Positions 23,967-33,986 of a stretch of 64,000 nucleotides of DNA are shown in pieces. Source of the DNA: Piscirickettsiaceae bacterium (GTDB lineage Bacteria > Pseudomonadota > Gammaproteobacteria > Nitrosococcales > Methylophagaceae); contig JABSQO010000005.1 of NCBI GenBank assembly GCA_013215775.1, positions 1-64,000 on the forward strand, given 5' to 3'. The position numbers and the translations under genes are program-made. Each line of letters starts with the position of its first letter. Position 1 is the stretch's first letter. Below the pieces are notes generated by a model, which searched no databases, had not been told where the DNA came from, and saw only the letters and a list, made by a program, of their open reading frames with translations.

Positions 23967-25034
23967 ATGGATATCAAATTAAATCTAAATTGGACAATAA
24001 GTCATGACGAAGTTCTAGACATTGACCCCGTTTTATTCAATTTACTCGAATCAATTCAACAACAAGGTTCCTTAAAAAAAGCAACTGAACAGACTGGGGT
24101 TTCTTATCGTTTTGCTTGGGGATTATTCGGCAAATGGGATAAATTACTGGGGCAACCTCTCATTATTCTTGAGCGAGGACGAGGGGCAACGTTATCCGTA
24201 TTAGGTGAAAAACTACTCAATGCTAACAAACAACTACTTGCCCAATTTTCACCTGGTCTTGATAATTTTGCCACTCAATTCAAGCAAGAATTCGAATCGG
24301 CCTTAACAGCAGCCAAAACACCTTCTCTAAATATTTTTGCAAGCCACGGCCTTGCCATTAGCACGTTAAGAGATTTAATTAACCAACAAGATAACTTCAA
24401 ACTTGATCTGCATTTTCATGGCAGCTTGAGAAGTTTACGTGCACTACAAAATGGTGATTGCGATATTGCTGGTTTCCATATTCCAGAGGGGTCTATAGCG
24501 AAAGATTTGATCCCCAAATACCTTGAGATGTTATCGCCAAATAAACATCAATTACTTTATGTCGTTAAACGAAATCAAGGGCTGATGTTTCAATCGGGTA
24601 ACCCTAATAAGATAACGGATCTTCATTCTCTGATAAACGACAATATAAGCTTTATCAATCGACAAGTAGATTCAGGCACACGCTTATTATTTGACCAATT
24701 ACTACACGTTGAGAATATTGTTCCAAGCCAAATTAAGGGTTATCAACATGAAGAATTTACCCATATGGCCGTTGCTGCAATGATCGCCAGTGGTGTTGCC
24801 GATGTAGGTTTTGGAATTGCCCCCATCGCAGCTAAATTTAACCTCGAATTTATTCCTCTAATCTGGGAACACTACTGCTTGGCTATTCCCAAAAATATTG
24901 GCACAGACGACCGCGTAACAAAAATAATATCTCTAATGCAAGGAGAATATTTCAAACAAACGCTATCAGGAGCACCTGGCTACGACACTTCACAATCTGG
25001 TGCTATCGTCAGTTTCAAAGAAATTTTTGGCTAA
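23967..25034 (+). CDS. ModE-like winged-helix regulator with a periplasmic-binding-type sensor domain
   Basis: This protein of about 355 residues has an N-terminal ModE/LysR-type winged helix (about 15-80: DPVLFNLLESIQQQGSLKKATEQTGVSYRFAWG) joined to a solute-binding-like domain (about 115-350: LNIFASHGLAIS...FHGSLRSLRALQNGDCDIAGFHIPEG). Such one-component regulators sense molybdate, tungstate or a related ligand. I start at the ATG at 23967 (MDIKLNLNW) rather than five codons earlier, since homology begins there. It is divergent from the porin-tupA operon across the palindrome at 23873-23900. It probably represses that operon when the oxyanion is plentiful (inference). Confidence 0.85.
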   Translation: MDIKLNLNWTISHDEVLDIDPVLFNLLESIQQQGSLKKATEQTGVSYRFAWGLFGKWDKLLGQPLIILERGRGATLSVLGEKLLNANKQLLAQFSPGLDNFATQFKQEFESALTAAKTPSLNIFASHGLAISTLRDLINQQDNFKLDLHFHGSLRSLRALQNGDCDIAGFHIPEGSIAKDLIPKYLEMLSPNKHQLLYVVKRNQGLMFQSGNPNKITDLHSLINDNISFINRQVDSGTRLLFDQLLHVENIVPSQIKGYQHEEFTHMAVAAMIASGVADVGFGIAPIAAKFNLEFIPLIWEHYCLAIPKNIGTDDRVTKIISLMQGEYFKQTLSGAPGYDTSQSGAIVSFKEIFG

Positions 25035-25036
25035 AA

Positions 25037-25516
25037 TTAAAGTTCTCTTACCCAATGGCCTGATTTTCCGCCCATTTTTTCCAACAGCCTGATGTCCGTC
25101 ATAATCATGCCGCGATCAACTGCTTTGCACATATCATAAATCGTTAACAAGGCAACTTGAACGGCGGTTAAGGCTTCCATTTCAACCCCAGTTTGACCGC
25201 TAGTTTCAACTTGCGCGAGACACTGTACTGCTACTTCATCTTCGAGTATTTTGAAATCAATCGTCACTTTTGCTAGCGCTAATGGATGACATAACGGAAT
25301 TAAATCTGATGTCTTTTTTGCCGCCATAATGCCGGCAATACGTGCAATACCCAATACATCACCCTTTTTATGGTTTCCTTGCTTGATCAAATCCAAGGTA
25401 TTTTCCAACATCATGATTTGACCTTCAGCAACAGCAACTCGCTTAGTCACCTCTTTATTGCCGACATCTACCATATGGGCTTCACCCGCTTGATTAAAAT
25501 GCGTTAATTCAGACAT
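25037..25516 (-). CDS. moaC: Cyclic pyranopterin monophosphate synthase MoaC
   Basis: This 159-residue enzyme makes cyclic pyranopterin monophosphate, the first intermediate of molybdenum cofactor, together with the radical-SAM enzyme MoaA. Signature residues are in [56 protein letters not shown] and [10 protein letters not shown]. The frame is open further upstream, but homology begins at [15 protein letters not shown], so I take the ATG at 25516. It is divergent from moaD (45 nt between starts) and converges with the regulator gene (2 nt apart). Confidence 0.94.
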   Translation of the reverse strand: MSELTHFNQAGEAHMVDVGNKEVTKRVAVAEGQIMMLENTLDLIKQGNHKKGDVLGIARIAGIMAAKKTSDLIPLCHPLALAKVTIDFKILEDEVAVQCLAQVETSGQTGVEMEALTAVQVALLTIYDMCKAVDRGMIMTDIRLLEKMGGKSGHWVREL

Positions 25517-25561
25517 CGTAAAATGGTATCCTGTAATCTTTGAACTGACAAAAACAATCAC

Positions 25562-25789
25562 ATGAGTATTCAAGTCAAATTCTTTGCTAGCCTTCGTGAA
25601 ACTATCGGCATCAGTGAAACTCAAGTTACTAGTGTATCAACTGCTGGCGATGTTTGGGATAGTGCCACGAATAATAGTGAACGTCCTATCAATGTGCTCG
25701 TCGCAGTTAATCTCGAATATGCTCAATTTGATAGCCTAATCAATGACGGTGACGAAGTCGCCTTCTTTCCACCCGTAACGGGCGGATAA
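25562..25789 (+). CDS. moaD: MoaD, small subunit of molybdopterin synthase
   Basis: This 75-residue ubiquitin-fold protein ends in FFPPVTGG; the terminal Gly-Gly is adenylated by MoeB and becomes the thiocarboxylate that supplies sulfur to the dithiolene of molybdopterin. It begins [16 protein letters not shown]. One base separates its stop from moaE, so the two subunits are made together. Confidence 0.92.
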   Translation: MSIQVKFFASLRETIGISETQVTSVSTAGDVWDSATNNSERPINVLVAVNLEYAQFDSLINDGDEVAFFPPVTGG

Positions 25790-25790
25790 A

Positions 25791-26228
25791 ATGTCCACCC
25801 ATATTTCATTACAAGCTTTTGACCCGTGGCGGGCTATTGCTGAACATCAACAACAATCGGCACTGGATAAACAGTTTGGAGCGACGGCAAGCTTTGTTGG
25901 CACCATGCGTGACTTTAATGATAGCGCCAATGTTTCTCGGATGGTATTAGAACATTACCCCGAAATGACACAACATTATCTTGAACAGCTTGAAAACCAA
26001 GCTCAACAAAAATGGGAGCTACTTGATAGTCTCATTATCCACCGTGTTGGCGAAATCACTCCCGCTGATCCGATTGTTCTTATTGCCTGCTGGTCAGCTC
26101 ATCGTCGTGCCGCTCTAGATGCCTGTAGCTGGTTAATCGAGGAGCTTAAACATAATGCCCCGTTCTGGAAAAAAGAATCGGGGCAAAATGGTGATCGCTG
26201 GGTAGAAAAAAATACCGATGGCCTTTAA
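25791..26228 (+). CDS. moaE: MoaE, large subunit of molybdopterin synthase
   Basis: This 145-residue catalytic subunit turns cyclic pyranopterin monophosphate into molybdopterin using MoaD thiocarboxylate. Conserved sequences are GATASFVGTMRDFNDS, MVLEHYPEMTQ, IIHRVGEITPAD, WSAHRRAALDACSWLIEELKHNAPFWKKE. The length matches E. coli MoaE (150). Confidence 0.94.
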   Translation: MSTHISLQAFDPWRAIAEHQQQSALDKQFGATASFVGTMRDFNDSANVSRMVLEHYPEMTQHYLEQLENQAQQKWELLDSLIIHRVGEITPADPIVLIACWSAHRRAALDACSWLIEELKHNAPFWKKESGQNGDRWVEKNTDGL

Positions 26229-26232
26229 TTTA

Positions 26233-26706
26233 TTAATTTGCCAAATTCCAACTGTGTAGCTGAACTTTCCATTCACCCTGTTCATTGAGTTTAGAAATAA
26301 GCGTTACGATACCTCCAAAGCTTGGAATAACACCCTCTTGTTCTTTTCCTGACGCACTCCAATTAGAAATTTGATACAAAGTATTACCATCACGAAAGCT
26401 ATCAATTACTGTGATTTGGTGAGCATGAACTCCATTATCAACAAAAGATTTGAACAAGGTTTCAATTTCTACTCGGCCATTTAAAGCTTGACCATTTCCA
26501 GGCGAAAGGATTGCGGTTTCACTATAAAGCTGAGCAACAGCATGCGCATCACCACTATTAAATAAATTATTCCAATTTTGGTTGAGTTGCTCGACTAATT
26601 GACGATCATTTATTTCTATATCGGCAGAAACAAATGACGAAGAAACGATAAGTGGTGTTATTAACATCACTTTCAATATTCGTACATAATATAATAACGG
26701 TTTCAT
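26233..26706 (-). CDS. Secreted SnoaL/DUF4440-like protein (NTF2 fold)
   Basis: The predicted product has 157 residues: a signal peptide (about 1-28, ending FVSA), then a compact NTF2-like domain (LVEQLNQNWNNLFNSGDAHAVAQLYSETAILSPGN..., then GRVEIETLFKSF and a C-terminal WKVQLHSWNLA). Proteins of this SgcJ/EcaC/DUF4440 type bind small molecules or act as isomerases; the function of this one is unknown. I chose the ATG at 26706 because GAGG lies 8 nt upstream and the signal peptide starts there. It is divergent from a LysR-type regulator. Confidence 0.78.
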   Translation of the reverse strand: MKPLLYYVRILKVMLITPLIVSSSFVSADIEINDRQLVEQLNQNWNNLFNSGDAHAVAQLYSETAILSPGNGQALNGRVEIETLFKSFVDNGVHAHQITVIDSFRDGNTLYQISNWSASGKEQEGVIPSFGGIVTLISKLNEQGEWKVQLHSWNLAN

Positions 26707-26809
26707 AGGTAATTCCTCAGTAATGTGCATTTATAAGCACCAATGCCAATGCAACTTGAGAAATTATCCATGGACATTCGATATCAGTCCAATATAGAAT
26801 AAACATCAA

Positions 26810-27718
26810 ATGATAACTAATTTATATCGGTGTAATTTTGATCTTCGACAATTGAGAACATTCTTAACGATCGCTCAAACCTTGAGCTTTCGTAAAGCCG
26901 CAGACCAATTACATATCGCTCAACCCGCTTTATCTCGCCAAATCTCACAATTAGAATCGGCATTAAATTGCCAGTTATTTGATCGGAAAAAACGCCAAAT
27001 AAAGCTAACGGCGGCAGGAGACTATTTATTTGATTGCCTACCGTCAATATTTGAGAATCTAAACCTTATCGCTGATCGCACAACGGCGATTGCTAACGGT
27101 AAAGTGAATAAGCTTAAATTTGGTTTTTCTAGTGCTGCAATGTCTAATTTTCTTCCGGCGATCATCAAGGAGTTACATCAAAAACTACCTGACTGCGAAT
27201 TTGAATTTGTAGAAAAAACATCGGAAAAACTCATTCAGGCTGTGATTTCAGAAACTTTAGATGCTGCTTTTATCCTTCAACGACCTCAAAATCCTTTGTT
27301 AAATACGATTCCAATTAAAGCGGGGCACATGGGATTAATCCTGCCTGAAAATCATCAATTGGCAGGCAAAATCTGTTTGAAATTTGAAGATTTACGTGAT
27401 GAAACACTGATCTTATTCCCACGTATGACCAATCCAACAATGTATGACGATATTATTAGCTATTGCCATCAAGCAGGTTTTAGCCCAAAAGCCATTATCG
27501 AAACAGCGCCTAGATCGACTGCGATTGGACTAGTTGCTGCGGGTCAAGGCATTGCCACTATTGCTGAATCTCTCAAACACACCTGCATCACAGGCACAAT
27601 ATATCGCCCATTACGTCAACCAGCTCCAATGATCAACTATAGCTGTATCACCCGCACTGAAATATCAGGTCATTGGATAAAGATATTAAAGAATTTTATC
27701 CAAACGACACTTGCATAA
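26810..27718 (+). CDS. LysR-family transcriptional regulator
   Basis: This 302-residue regulator has the N-terminal helix-turn-helix FDLRQLRTFLTIAQTLSFRKAADQLHIAQPALSRQISQLE (residues 9-48) and a C-terminal effector-binding domain of the periplasmic-binding fold (LKFGFSSAAMSNFLPAII onward). The LHIAQPALSRQI helix resembles the CatR/BenM branch, which respond to aromatic breakdown products, but the effector is not known. It is divergent from the DUF4440-like gene, its most likely target. Confidence 0.88.
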   Translation: MITNLYRCNFDLRQLRTFLTIAQTLSFRKAADQLHIAQPALSRQISQLESALNCQLFDRKKRQIKLTAAGDYLFDCLPSIFENLNLIADRTTAIANGKVNKLKFGFSSAAMSNFLPAIIKELHQKLPDCEFEFVEKTSEKLIQAVISETLDAAFILQRPQNPLLNTIPIKAGHMGLILPENHQLAGKICLKFEDLRDETLILFPRMTNPTMYDDIISYCHQAGFSPKAIIETAPRSTAIGLVAAGQGIATIAESLKHTCITGTIYRPLRQPAPMINYSCITRTEISGHWIKILKNFIQTTLA

Positions 27719-27732
27719 ATATTGTTTAATTT

Positions 27733-28116
27733 TTAATCGCGCTCAATTAACTCGACTTTGTAACCATCAGGATCGTCAACAAACGCTATCACGACCGTAC
27801 CGTGCATCATTGGTCCTGCTTCACGTACAACATTACCTCCTCGCTTTCTGATCTCATCACACGCAGCAGCGGCATCAGGCACAGCAATGGCAATATGACC
27901 AAACGCATTACCGACATCATAACTGTCCGTATCCCAGTTATGTGTTAGCTCTAAGACCGTATTATTTTCCTCATCACCATAACCTACAAAGGCTAAACTA
28001 AATTTACCGTCAGGATATTCTTCTTGTCTTAGTAGCTTCATACCCAACACCTCCGTATAAAACTGTAATGACCGTTCTAAATTACCAACTCGCAACATCG
28101 TGTGTAACATTCTCAT
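27733..28116 (-). CDS. gloA: Lactoylglutathione lyase (glyoxalase I)
   Basis: This 127-residue enzyme isomerises the methylglyoxal-glutathione adduct to S-lactoylglutathione. The metal ligands His5 (MLHTMLRV), Glu56 (TVLELTHNW), His74 (FGHIAIAV) and Glu122 (YKVELIERD) are in place, and the compact length fits the nickel-type bacterial enzyme (E. coli GloA 135). It converges with the LysR gene, with 14 nt between them. Confidence 0.95.
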   Translation of the reverse strand: MRMLHTMLRVGNLERSLQFYTEVLGMKLLRQEEYPDGKFSLAFVGYGDEENNTVLELTHNWDTDSYDVGNAFGHIAIAVPDAAAACDEIRKRGGNVVREAGPMMHGTVVIAFVDDPDGYKVELIERD

Positions 28117-28306
28117 TTTTGGCTACCTTCATGGCTAATTAATTTAACGTTGAATAGTTTGCTACAAAATAACAACAAGTACAATTAGCTGTTTACATCT
28201 CAATTGCCATTATTTTCTACCAAATTAATAGTCTTATCTAGTTGAGACATGCTTACACCATAATTCTCGGTTCTCGTTATTAACAAGTTAAACGCAATTA
28301 CATGGC

Positions 28307-28414
28307 ATGACATATACAGAAGAGCTACTAAATAATTTCAGGGACGAATATTTTAACGTTTGCCAAGGACTTGAAGGTTTAGAGCTAGAGAATGTTGTGG
28401 CAGGTCGGAAGTGA
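28307..28414 (+). pseudogene. Short broken reading frame of unknown identity
   Basis: In the 500-nt gap between gloA and the reductase gene, a plus-strand frame encodes 35 residues (MTYTEELLNNFRDEYFNVCQ then GLEGLELENVVAGRK) and stops. A shift into another frame right after the stop gives NLIAKEYLLHGAARRLSIIKKA before the terminator. The two parts read like one former protein of the helical HEPN kind, but I do not recognise it and no ribosome site is clear. The rest of the gap (28117-28306 and 28507-28620) shows nothing I can name. Confidence 0.25.
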
Positions 28415-28473
28415 CCAATCTTATCGCTAAGGAATATCTTTTACATGGTGCTGCTCGTAGATTAAGCATTATC

Positions 28474-28506
28474 AAAAAAGCCGCAATGAACTTAATCATT
28501 ACGGCT
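28474..28506 (-). terminator. Terminator of the MDR reductase gene
   Basis: On the minus strand AGCCG.AATGA / TCATT.CGGCT (28479-28489 with 28496-28506) is followed by six T. It lies 115 nt past the stop of the gene at 28621. Confidence 0.8.
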
Positions 28507-28620
28507 CTTAAGTTAATAGATTAATTATCCGTTATTAAAGCGTGCTGTTTTATTAAGGCAAATAATTCAACCAACATTGTCATTACCATCCACTTTCAAC
28601 AATATATCTTTTTATTTGAA

Positions 28621-29631
28621 TTAAAATTCAAGGCATATTTTCCCGAAATGACGATTGCTTTCCTGATACTCAAACGCAGCAACCATGTCATCAAGTGAGA
28701 ACACCTTATCTACTACTGGTTTCATTTGATTAACATCAATAGCTTTAATCATTTCTTGCTGCTGAGAACGGCTTCCTACAAGTACTCCTTGAAGTCTAAC
28801 TTGCTGTATAAATGCTTTAACAATATTAATTTCACATATTTGGCCAGACAGAATTCCGATTAGAGAAATTTGCCCCCCTACTCTTACAGCATTGACCGAC
28901 TGCTCTAATGTTTCCCCACCACCAATATCAACTACATGATCGACACCAACACCACCATTCAATTCTTTTGCCAGCACTCCCCAGTTGGGCTCCTCTCTAT
29001 AGTTGATAACATGATCGGCTCCCATGGCTTTCAGACGTTCCATTTTTTGTTCGCTCGAAGAGGTTGCAATGACTTTAGCTCCCACCATTTTTGCAAACTG
29101 CAAAGCAAAGATGGAAACACCGCCAGTGCCTTGCAATAAAACAGTATCGCCAGCTTTGAGAGTATTAAAGCACATCAACGCACGCCAAGCTGTTAGCGCG
29201 GCCGTAGTCAATGTTGAAGCCTCTACATGTGACCAGCCTTTAGGTGCTTTTGTGAATGAAGTTGACGAAGATGTAACATATTCACGAGCATAACCATCGA
29301 TACCATCTCCGGGTACAGTGGAAAATCCATCAACTACAGGTTCACCATTTATCCATGTAGGGAAAAAGGTACTCACGACTCTGTCACCAGTCTTAAATTC
29401 AGTCACGTTTTCACCAACATCAATTACCTCTCCTGCACCATCAGCCATAGGGATCCTTCTTTCCAATGGAGCCCAGAGACCTTTCACTACAGCATAATCA
29501 TGATAATTCAACGAATTAGCATGAAGCCTTACTGTTATTTCATCTGCAGCTGGCTTCTTTACTTTAAGCTGCTCAGTTGTGACAGTGTTAAAGCCTCCAC
29601 CAGCATTTACAAATATTGCTTTGCTTTCCAT
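28621..29631 (-). CDS. Zinc-independent MDR-family NAD(P)H quinone/enone reductase
   Basis: This 336-residue member of the medium-chain dehydrogenase/reductase superfamily has the N-terminal GroES-like part (ANSLNYHDYAVVKG...ADGAGEVIDVGENVTEFKTGDRV), the nucleotide-binding LLQGTGGVSIFALQFAKMVGAKVIATSSSEQK, and ends NRHFGKICLEF. The catalytic-zinc Cys/His ligands of true alcohol dehydrogenases are absent, so it is likelier to reduce quinones or activated double bonds. It is divergent from an HxlR regulator across an inverted repeat, a common arrangement for electrophile-responsive reductases. Confidence 0.88.
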   Translation of the reverse strand: MESKAIFVNAGGGFNTVTTEQLKVKKPAADEITVRLHANSLNYHDYAVVKGLWAPLERRIPMADGAGEVIDVGENVTEFKTGDRVVSTFFPTWINGEPVVDGFSTVPGDGIDGYAREYVTSSSTSFTKAPKGWSHVEASTLTTAALTAWRALMCFNTLKAGDTVLLQGTGGVSIFALQFAKMVGAKVIATSSSEQKMERLKAMGADHVINYREEPNWGVLAKELNGGVGVDHVVDIGGGETLEQSVNAVRVGGQISLIGILSGQICEINIVKAFIQQVRLQGVLVGSRSQQQEMIKAIDVNQMKPVVDKVFSLDDMVAAFEYQESNRHFGKICLEF

Positions 29632-29678
29632 AATTATTCCTTCGTTTAATTAAATATCGTTGCGACAAATATAACACC

Positions 29679-29717
29679 TAGGTTACAATAATCAACTAGT
29701 TAACTTTTTGTAACCTA
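29679..29717. promoter_or_regulatory. Inverted repeat, probable HxlR operator
   Basis: TAGGTTACAA - 19 nt - TTGTAACCTA is a perfect 10-bp inverted repeat, with the small palindrome AACTAGTT inside the spacer. It ends 6 nt before the hxlR-type start codon and lies 48 nt from the reductase start, so a dimeric regulator there could control both genes. Confidence 0.62.
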
Positions 29718-29722
29718 CAATC

Positions 29723-30037
29723 ATGAATAAAGAATGTTACGAACCCTGTCCTGTTGAGAGAGGCATGCGCATTATTGGCCATAAATGGACAGGGTCTATT
29801 TTATGGCATCTAAAAGACCAACCTATGCGGTTTAATGAAATTTCGCGACAGCTTGCCGGAGCCAGTAAAAAAGTGATTGCTGAGCGGTTAAAAGCAATGG
29901 AAGCAAATAAGCTCATCACCAGAAAAGTTATCTCAACGAAACCTATTGCTGTTAGTTACGAGATAGCAAAAAAAGGAGTAAGTGCACTATCAATTCTTGA
30001 AGAGCTCAAGGCATGGACGATTGAAAACAATCTGTAA
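29723..30037 (+). CDS. HxlR-family (DUF24) transcriptional regulator
   Basis: This 104-residue winged-helix regulator begins MNKECYEPCPVERGMRIIGHKWTGSILWHL. Cys5 and Cys9 at the N-terminus resemble the redox- or electrophile-sensing Cys of HypR/YodB relatives. The remaining family sequence is MRFNEISRQLAGASKKVIAERLKAMEANKLITR. Divergent from the reductase gene, it probably represses or activates it in response to quinones or aldehydes (inference). Confidence 0.9.
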   Translation: MNKECYEPCPVERGMRIIGHKWTGSILWHLKDQPMRFNEISRQLAGASKKVIAERLKAMEANKLITRKVISTKPIAVSYEIAKKGVSALSILEELKAWTIENNL

Positions 30038-30242
30038 TAACACCAAAGGACTGCCTTTTTCTCGTGTGGGTGCTACCGCAAAGTATTAGGTATGCACACT
30101 ATCTAACTGAGTTAAAAGACTACTTATCATCCAAGACTTTAGTAAATTGGCAAAAGCAATATATCAAAAAGTACCTAGAGGCTTTCGCTAAGCGCTAGTA
30201 TCTAGGTAAATCCATGGAATAAACTTCACTATCTCAGTGACT

Positions 30243-31709
30243 TTAGTCTATCTCTAGTGAACCCCAAATCTCATCAATACGTGTCACCACATCTGGATCA
30301 CGCTCAATAGGCCTACCCCATTCACGATCTGTCTCTCCGGGCAGTTTATTGGTTGCATCCATACCCATTTTGGAACCCAGCCCTGAAACAGGTGAGGCAA
30401 AATCAAGATAATCAATCGGAGTGTTTTCTATCAAAGTGGTATCTCGTGCTGGATCCATTCGGGTGGTAATCGCCCAAATCACATCATTCCAATCACGCAC
30501 ATTAATGTCATCATCGACCACAATGACAAATTTGGTATACATAAATTGCCGTAAGAATGACCATACTCCCAGCATCACTCGCTTGGCATGGCCAGGATAT
30601 TGTTTTTTCATGCTGACCACCGCCATTCGATAAGAGCAGCCTTCTGGTGGCAAATAAAAATCGACTATTTCTGGGAATTGTTTTTGTAAAATAGGTACAA
30701 AAACTTCATTTAATGCCACACCTAAAATAGCGGGTTCATCCGGTGGTCTACCCGTGTATGTACTATGATAAATTGGATCTTTTCGTTGGGTGATTCGTTC
30801 AATAGTAAATACTGGGAATTGATCTTTTTCGTTGTAATAACCAGTGTGATCACCATAGGGACCTTCTTCAGCCATATCATCAGGATATATAAAACCTTCT
30901 AATACAATTTCAGCGCTCGCCGGCACCTGAAGATCGTTACCCTTACATTTCACTAACTCGGTTTTAGAGCCGCGTAATAATCCGGCAAAGGCATATTCAG
31001 ACAAACTATCTGGAATCGGCGTTACTGCTGCCAATATAGTTGCTGGGTCACAGCCTAAAACAACACTCACCGGAAAGGGTTCGCCCGGATGTTCTTGCTG
31101 CCACTCTTTAAAATCTAATGCACCACCACGCTGTGACAACCAACGCATAATGACTCGATTCTTACCAATCACTTGCTGGCGATATATGCCCATATTTTGT
31201 CGTGGTTTATGTGGCCCTTTTGTCACCACTAATCCCCATGTGATCAACGGTGCGACATCTTCTGGCCAACAAAGTTGAATCGGATATTGGCTTAAGTCAA
31301 TATCATCACCTTCAATGATCTGTTGCTGACACGGTGCTGATTTCACTATTTTGGGTGCCATATTAAGCACTTGTTTAAAGATAGGTATTTTCTGCCACGC
31401 ATCTTTCATGCCTTTGGGTGGCTCGGGCTCTTTTAAAAAGGCCAATAACTTCCCTACTTCTCGCAATGAATCGACTGAGTCTTGGCCCATACCTAAAGCC
31501 ACACGATGTGGTGTGCCAAATAAGTTAGCTAAAACAGGAATATTACTGCCTTTAGGATTTTCAAATAACAATGCTGGGCCACCAGCACGTAATACCCGAT
31601 CACATATTTCAGTCATTTCTAAAACAGGATCCACTTCAACACTGATACGTTTTAGTTCACCTTGTTGTTCTAAATGATCGATAAAATCTCGAAGATCGGT
31701 GTATTTCAT
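30243..31709 (-). CDS. ubiD: 3-octaprenyl-4-hydroxybenzoate carboxy-lyase UbiD
   Basis: This 488-residue prenylated-FMN-dependent decarboxylase of ubiquinone synthesis begins [22 protein letters not shown]. Conserved sequences are [35 protein letters not shown] (with the catalytic Glu upstream in [12 protein letters not shown]), [13 protein letters not shown] and the C-terminal [21 protein letters not shown]. The length fits E. coli UbiD (497). Its start overlaps the prlC stop by one base (TAATG), so it is the second gene of that operon. Confidence 0.95.
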   Translation of the reverse strand: MKYTDLRDFIDHLEQQGELKRISVEVDPVLEMTEICDRVLRAGGPALLFENPKGSNIPVLANLFGTPHRVALGMGQDSVDSLREVGKLLAFLKEPEPPKGMKDAWQKIPIFKQVLNMAPKIVKSAPCQQQIIEGDDIDLSQYPIQLCWPEDVAPLITWGLVVTKGPHKPRQNMGIYRQQVIGKNRVIMRWLSQRGGALDFKEWQQEHPGEPFPVSVVLGCDPATILAAVTPIPDSLSEYAFAGLLRGSKTELVKCKGNDLQVPASAEIVLEGFIYPDDMAEEGPYGDHTGYYNEKDQFPVFTIERITQRKDPIYHSTYTGRPPDEPAILGVALNEVFVPILQKQFPEIVDFYLPPEGCSYRMAVVSMKKQYPGHAKRVMLGVWSFLRQFMYTKFVIVVDDDINVRDWNDVIWAITTRMDPARDTTLIENTPIDYLDFASPVSGLGSKMGMDATNKLPGETDREWGRPIERDPDVVTRIDEIWGSLEID

Positions 31710-33748
31710 TATGCCGCGATCCCACTATGACGGAGTAAGGCATCAATTTTTGGTTCACGTCCACGGAATTCAATAAACAGGTCCATCGGCTCACGTGAAC
31801 CACCTTGTTCCAAAATAGCTTGAAGAAATTCAATACCGGTTTGGCGATCAAATATGCCTTTTTCTTCAAACTTAGAAAAGGCATCGGCTGATAAGACTTC
31901 CGCCCATTTGTAGCTGTAATAGCCTGCGGCATAACCGCCAGCAAAAATATGTGAAAAACTATTTGCAAAGCGGTTGAATTTTGGCGGCTTAACGACTGCA
32001 ACTTGATCGCGTACTTCTGCCAATATTTTATCGATCTGATTATCTTGCTCTGGGTCATATTCAAGATGTAAACGAAAATCAAATAATGAAAATTCAATTT
32101 GTCGCACCATCATCATGGCAGATTGGAAATTACGGGCAGCAATCATCTTATCGAACAAATCTTGAGGTAATACTTCTCCCGTTTCAAAATGTCCTGAAAT
32201 AAGGTCTAGTGCTTCTCGTTCCCAGGCCCAATTTTCCATAAATTGACTTGGTAATTCAACAGCATCCCAAGGCACGCCATTAATACCCGCCACACCGGCA
32301 TGATGAATTTTAGTCAACATATGATGCAAGCCATGTCCAAATTCATGAAACAAAGTAGTGACTTCATCATGGGTGAATAATGCGGGTTTATCACCTACCG
32401 GTTCTGAGAAATTACAGGTTAAAAATGCAACGGGGGTTTGAATTCCATCCTCTGTTTGACGACGAACCAAACACTCATCCATCCATGCGCCACCACGTTT
32501 ATGGCTACGAGCATATAAATCCAGATAAAATTGACCACGTATTTCATTGTCAGCATCAAAAATTTCAAAAAACCGAACGTCTTTATGCCAAGTATCAATA
32601 TCTTTCCGTTCTTTAATCTCTAAGCCATATAATTTATTCACGACACCAAATAAACCCGATACAACTTTATCTTCAGGAAAATAAGGTTTTAACTGTTCTT
32701 GTGATATTGAATAACGCTGCTGCCGTAATTTTTCGGCAAAATACGTCACATCCCATGCTTCAAGATCATCAAGATCAGCCGTTTCTTTTGCAAAGGTTTG
32801 TAGCTCTTCAAACTCTTGTTCTGCGATCGGTTTTGAACGTACCGCCAGATCACTCAAGAAATCCAACACTTGTTGTGGCGATTGCGCCATTTTTGTCGCT
32901 AATGAACGTTCGGCGTGATTAGCGAATCCAATAATTCCTGCTAATTCATGGCGTAGCTTTAAGATATCTGCCATTACTTCAGTATTATTCCATTTACCTG
33001 CATTAGGTCCTTGATCTGATGCTTTGGTCGCAAAAGCGGTATAGATCTCTTCACGAAAATCACGGTTGTCCGCATAAGACATAACCGGCATATACGAAGG
33101 GAAATCTAAGGTGAATAACCAACCTTCTAATTCATCACGTTTCGCAAATTGCGCTGCCATTTCTTTAGTTGAATCTGGCAAACCAGCAAGCAGAGCTTCA
33201 TCGGTAATATGTTTTTTCCATGCCTGTGTCGCATCCATTAAGTTTTCTTCAAACTTGGCTGTGCGTTCGGTGAGTAATTGCGATATTTTTTTAAATTGAT
33301 CTCGTTTTTGTTGTGATAACTCGACACCCGATAATCGAAAATCGCGCAAGGCATTATCTATTACCTTTTTCTGTGCCACATCTAACACATCATAAGCCGC
33401 ACTATTCGCTAAGGTTTTATACGCTTTATATAAGTCTTCATTTTGACCTAATTCCGTACCAAACTCGCTTAATTTGGGCAGACAAGCATTGTATGCAACA
33501 CGTAATTCATCTGAATTCATCACCGAATTAAGATGACTGACTGGTGACCACACATGATCAATGGTTGCATCCAGCTCTTCCATTGGAAGCACTAGTGACT
33601 GCCATGTTGGCTGCTCTATATTAGACACCAAGTCTGCAACCGTCTTCTTAGCTTGCGCTATCACTTGATTTAACGCGGACTCAATATATTCTGGCCGAAT
33701 GTCTGAAAAAGCAGGAAGTACATTATTCTTCGATAAAGGGTTAGTCAT
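31709..33748 (-). CDS. prlC: Oligopeptidase A (M3-family zinc peptidase)
   Basis: This 679-residue cytoplasmic metallopeptidase degrades signal peptides and other short peptides; E. coli OpdA/PrlC has 680 residues. The zinc site is [12 protein letters not shown] (His468, Glu469, His472), with the third ligand Glu in the [13 protein letters not shown] segment. The N-terminal domain begins [24 protein letters not shown]. It is followed by ubiD with a one-base overlap. The 238 nt upstream, to the divergent mlaA start, hold only promoter-like AT-rich sequence. Confidence 0.95.
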   Translation of the reverse strand: MTNPLSKNNVLPAFSDIRPEYIESALNQVIAQAKKTVADLVSNIEQPTWQSLVLPMEELDATIDHVWSPVSHLNSVMNSDELRVAYNACLPKLSEFGTELGQNEDLYKAYKTLANSAAYDVLDVAQKKVIDNALRDFRLSGVELSQQKRDQFKKISQLLTERTAKFEENLMDATQAWKKHITDEALLAGLPDSTKEMAAQFAKRDELEGWLFTLDFPSYMPVMSYADNRDFREEIYTAFATKASDQGPNAGKWNNTEVMADILKLRHELAGIIGFANHAERSLATKMAQSPQQVLDFLSDLAVRSKPIAEQEFEELQTFAKETADLDDLEAWDVTYFAEKLRQQRYSISQEQLKPYFPEDKVVSGLFGVVNKLYGLEIKERKDIDTWHKDVRFFEIFDADNEIRGQFYLDLYARSHKRGGAWMDECLVRRQTEDGIQTPVAFLTCNFSEPVGDKPALFTHDEVTTLFHEFGHGLHHMLTKIHHAGVAGINGVPWDAVELPSQFMENWAWEREALDLISGHFETGEVLPQDLFDKMIAARNFQSAMMMVRQIEFSLFDFRLHLEYDPEQDNQIDKILAEVRDQVAVVKPPKFNRFANSFSHIFAGGYAAGYYSYKWAEVLSADAFSKFEEKGIFDRQTGIEFLQAILEQGGSREPMDLFIEFRGREPKIDALLRHSGIAA

Positions 33749-33986
33749 TATGGTTTACACAGTTATTAATGGTGGAATGATTATACGATATGGTATCTGT
33801 TGAGATGTATCAAATGTGAACAAGTTCACATTATTAGTATTTTTTGATTCACAAAGTCCTTTTATGGTGTTGCAATAAAACAACTTTGATAACTAATTGG
33901 GTATTTTTTACCACACTTAACTTGATCACACACAGTGACCATGAGATTATTCGCAACTGAAACTGTATTTTAGGGATATTGTGTAA

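Noticed and set aside
30038-30242. Possible transposase relic between the HxlR gene and ubiD
   Set aside because: All frames are short and no transposase motif or terminal repeat was seen.
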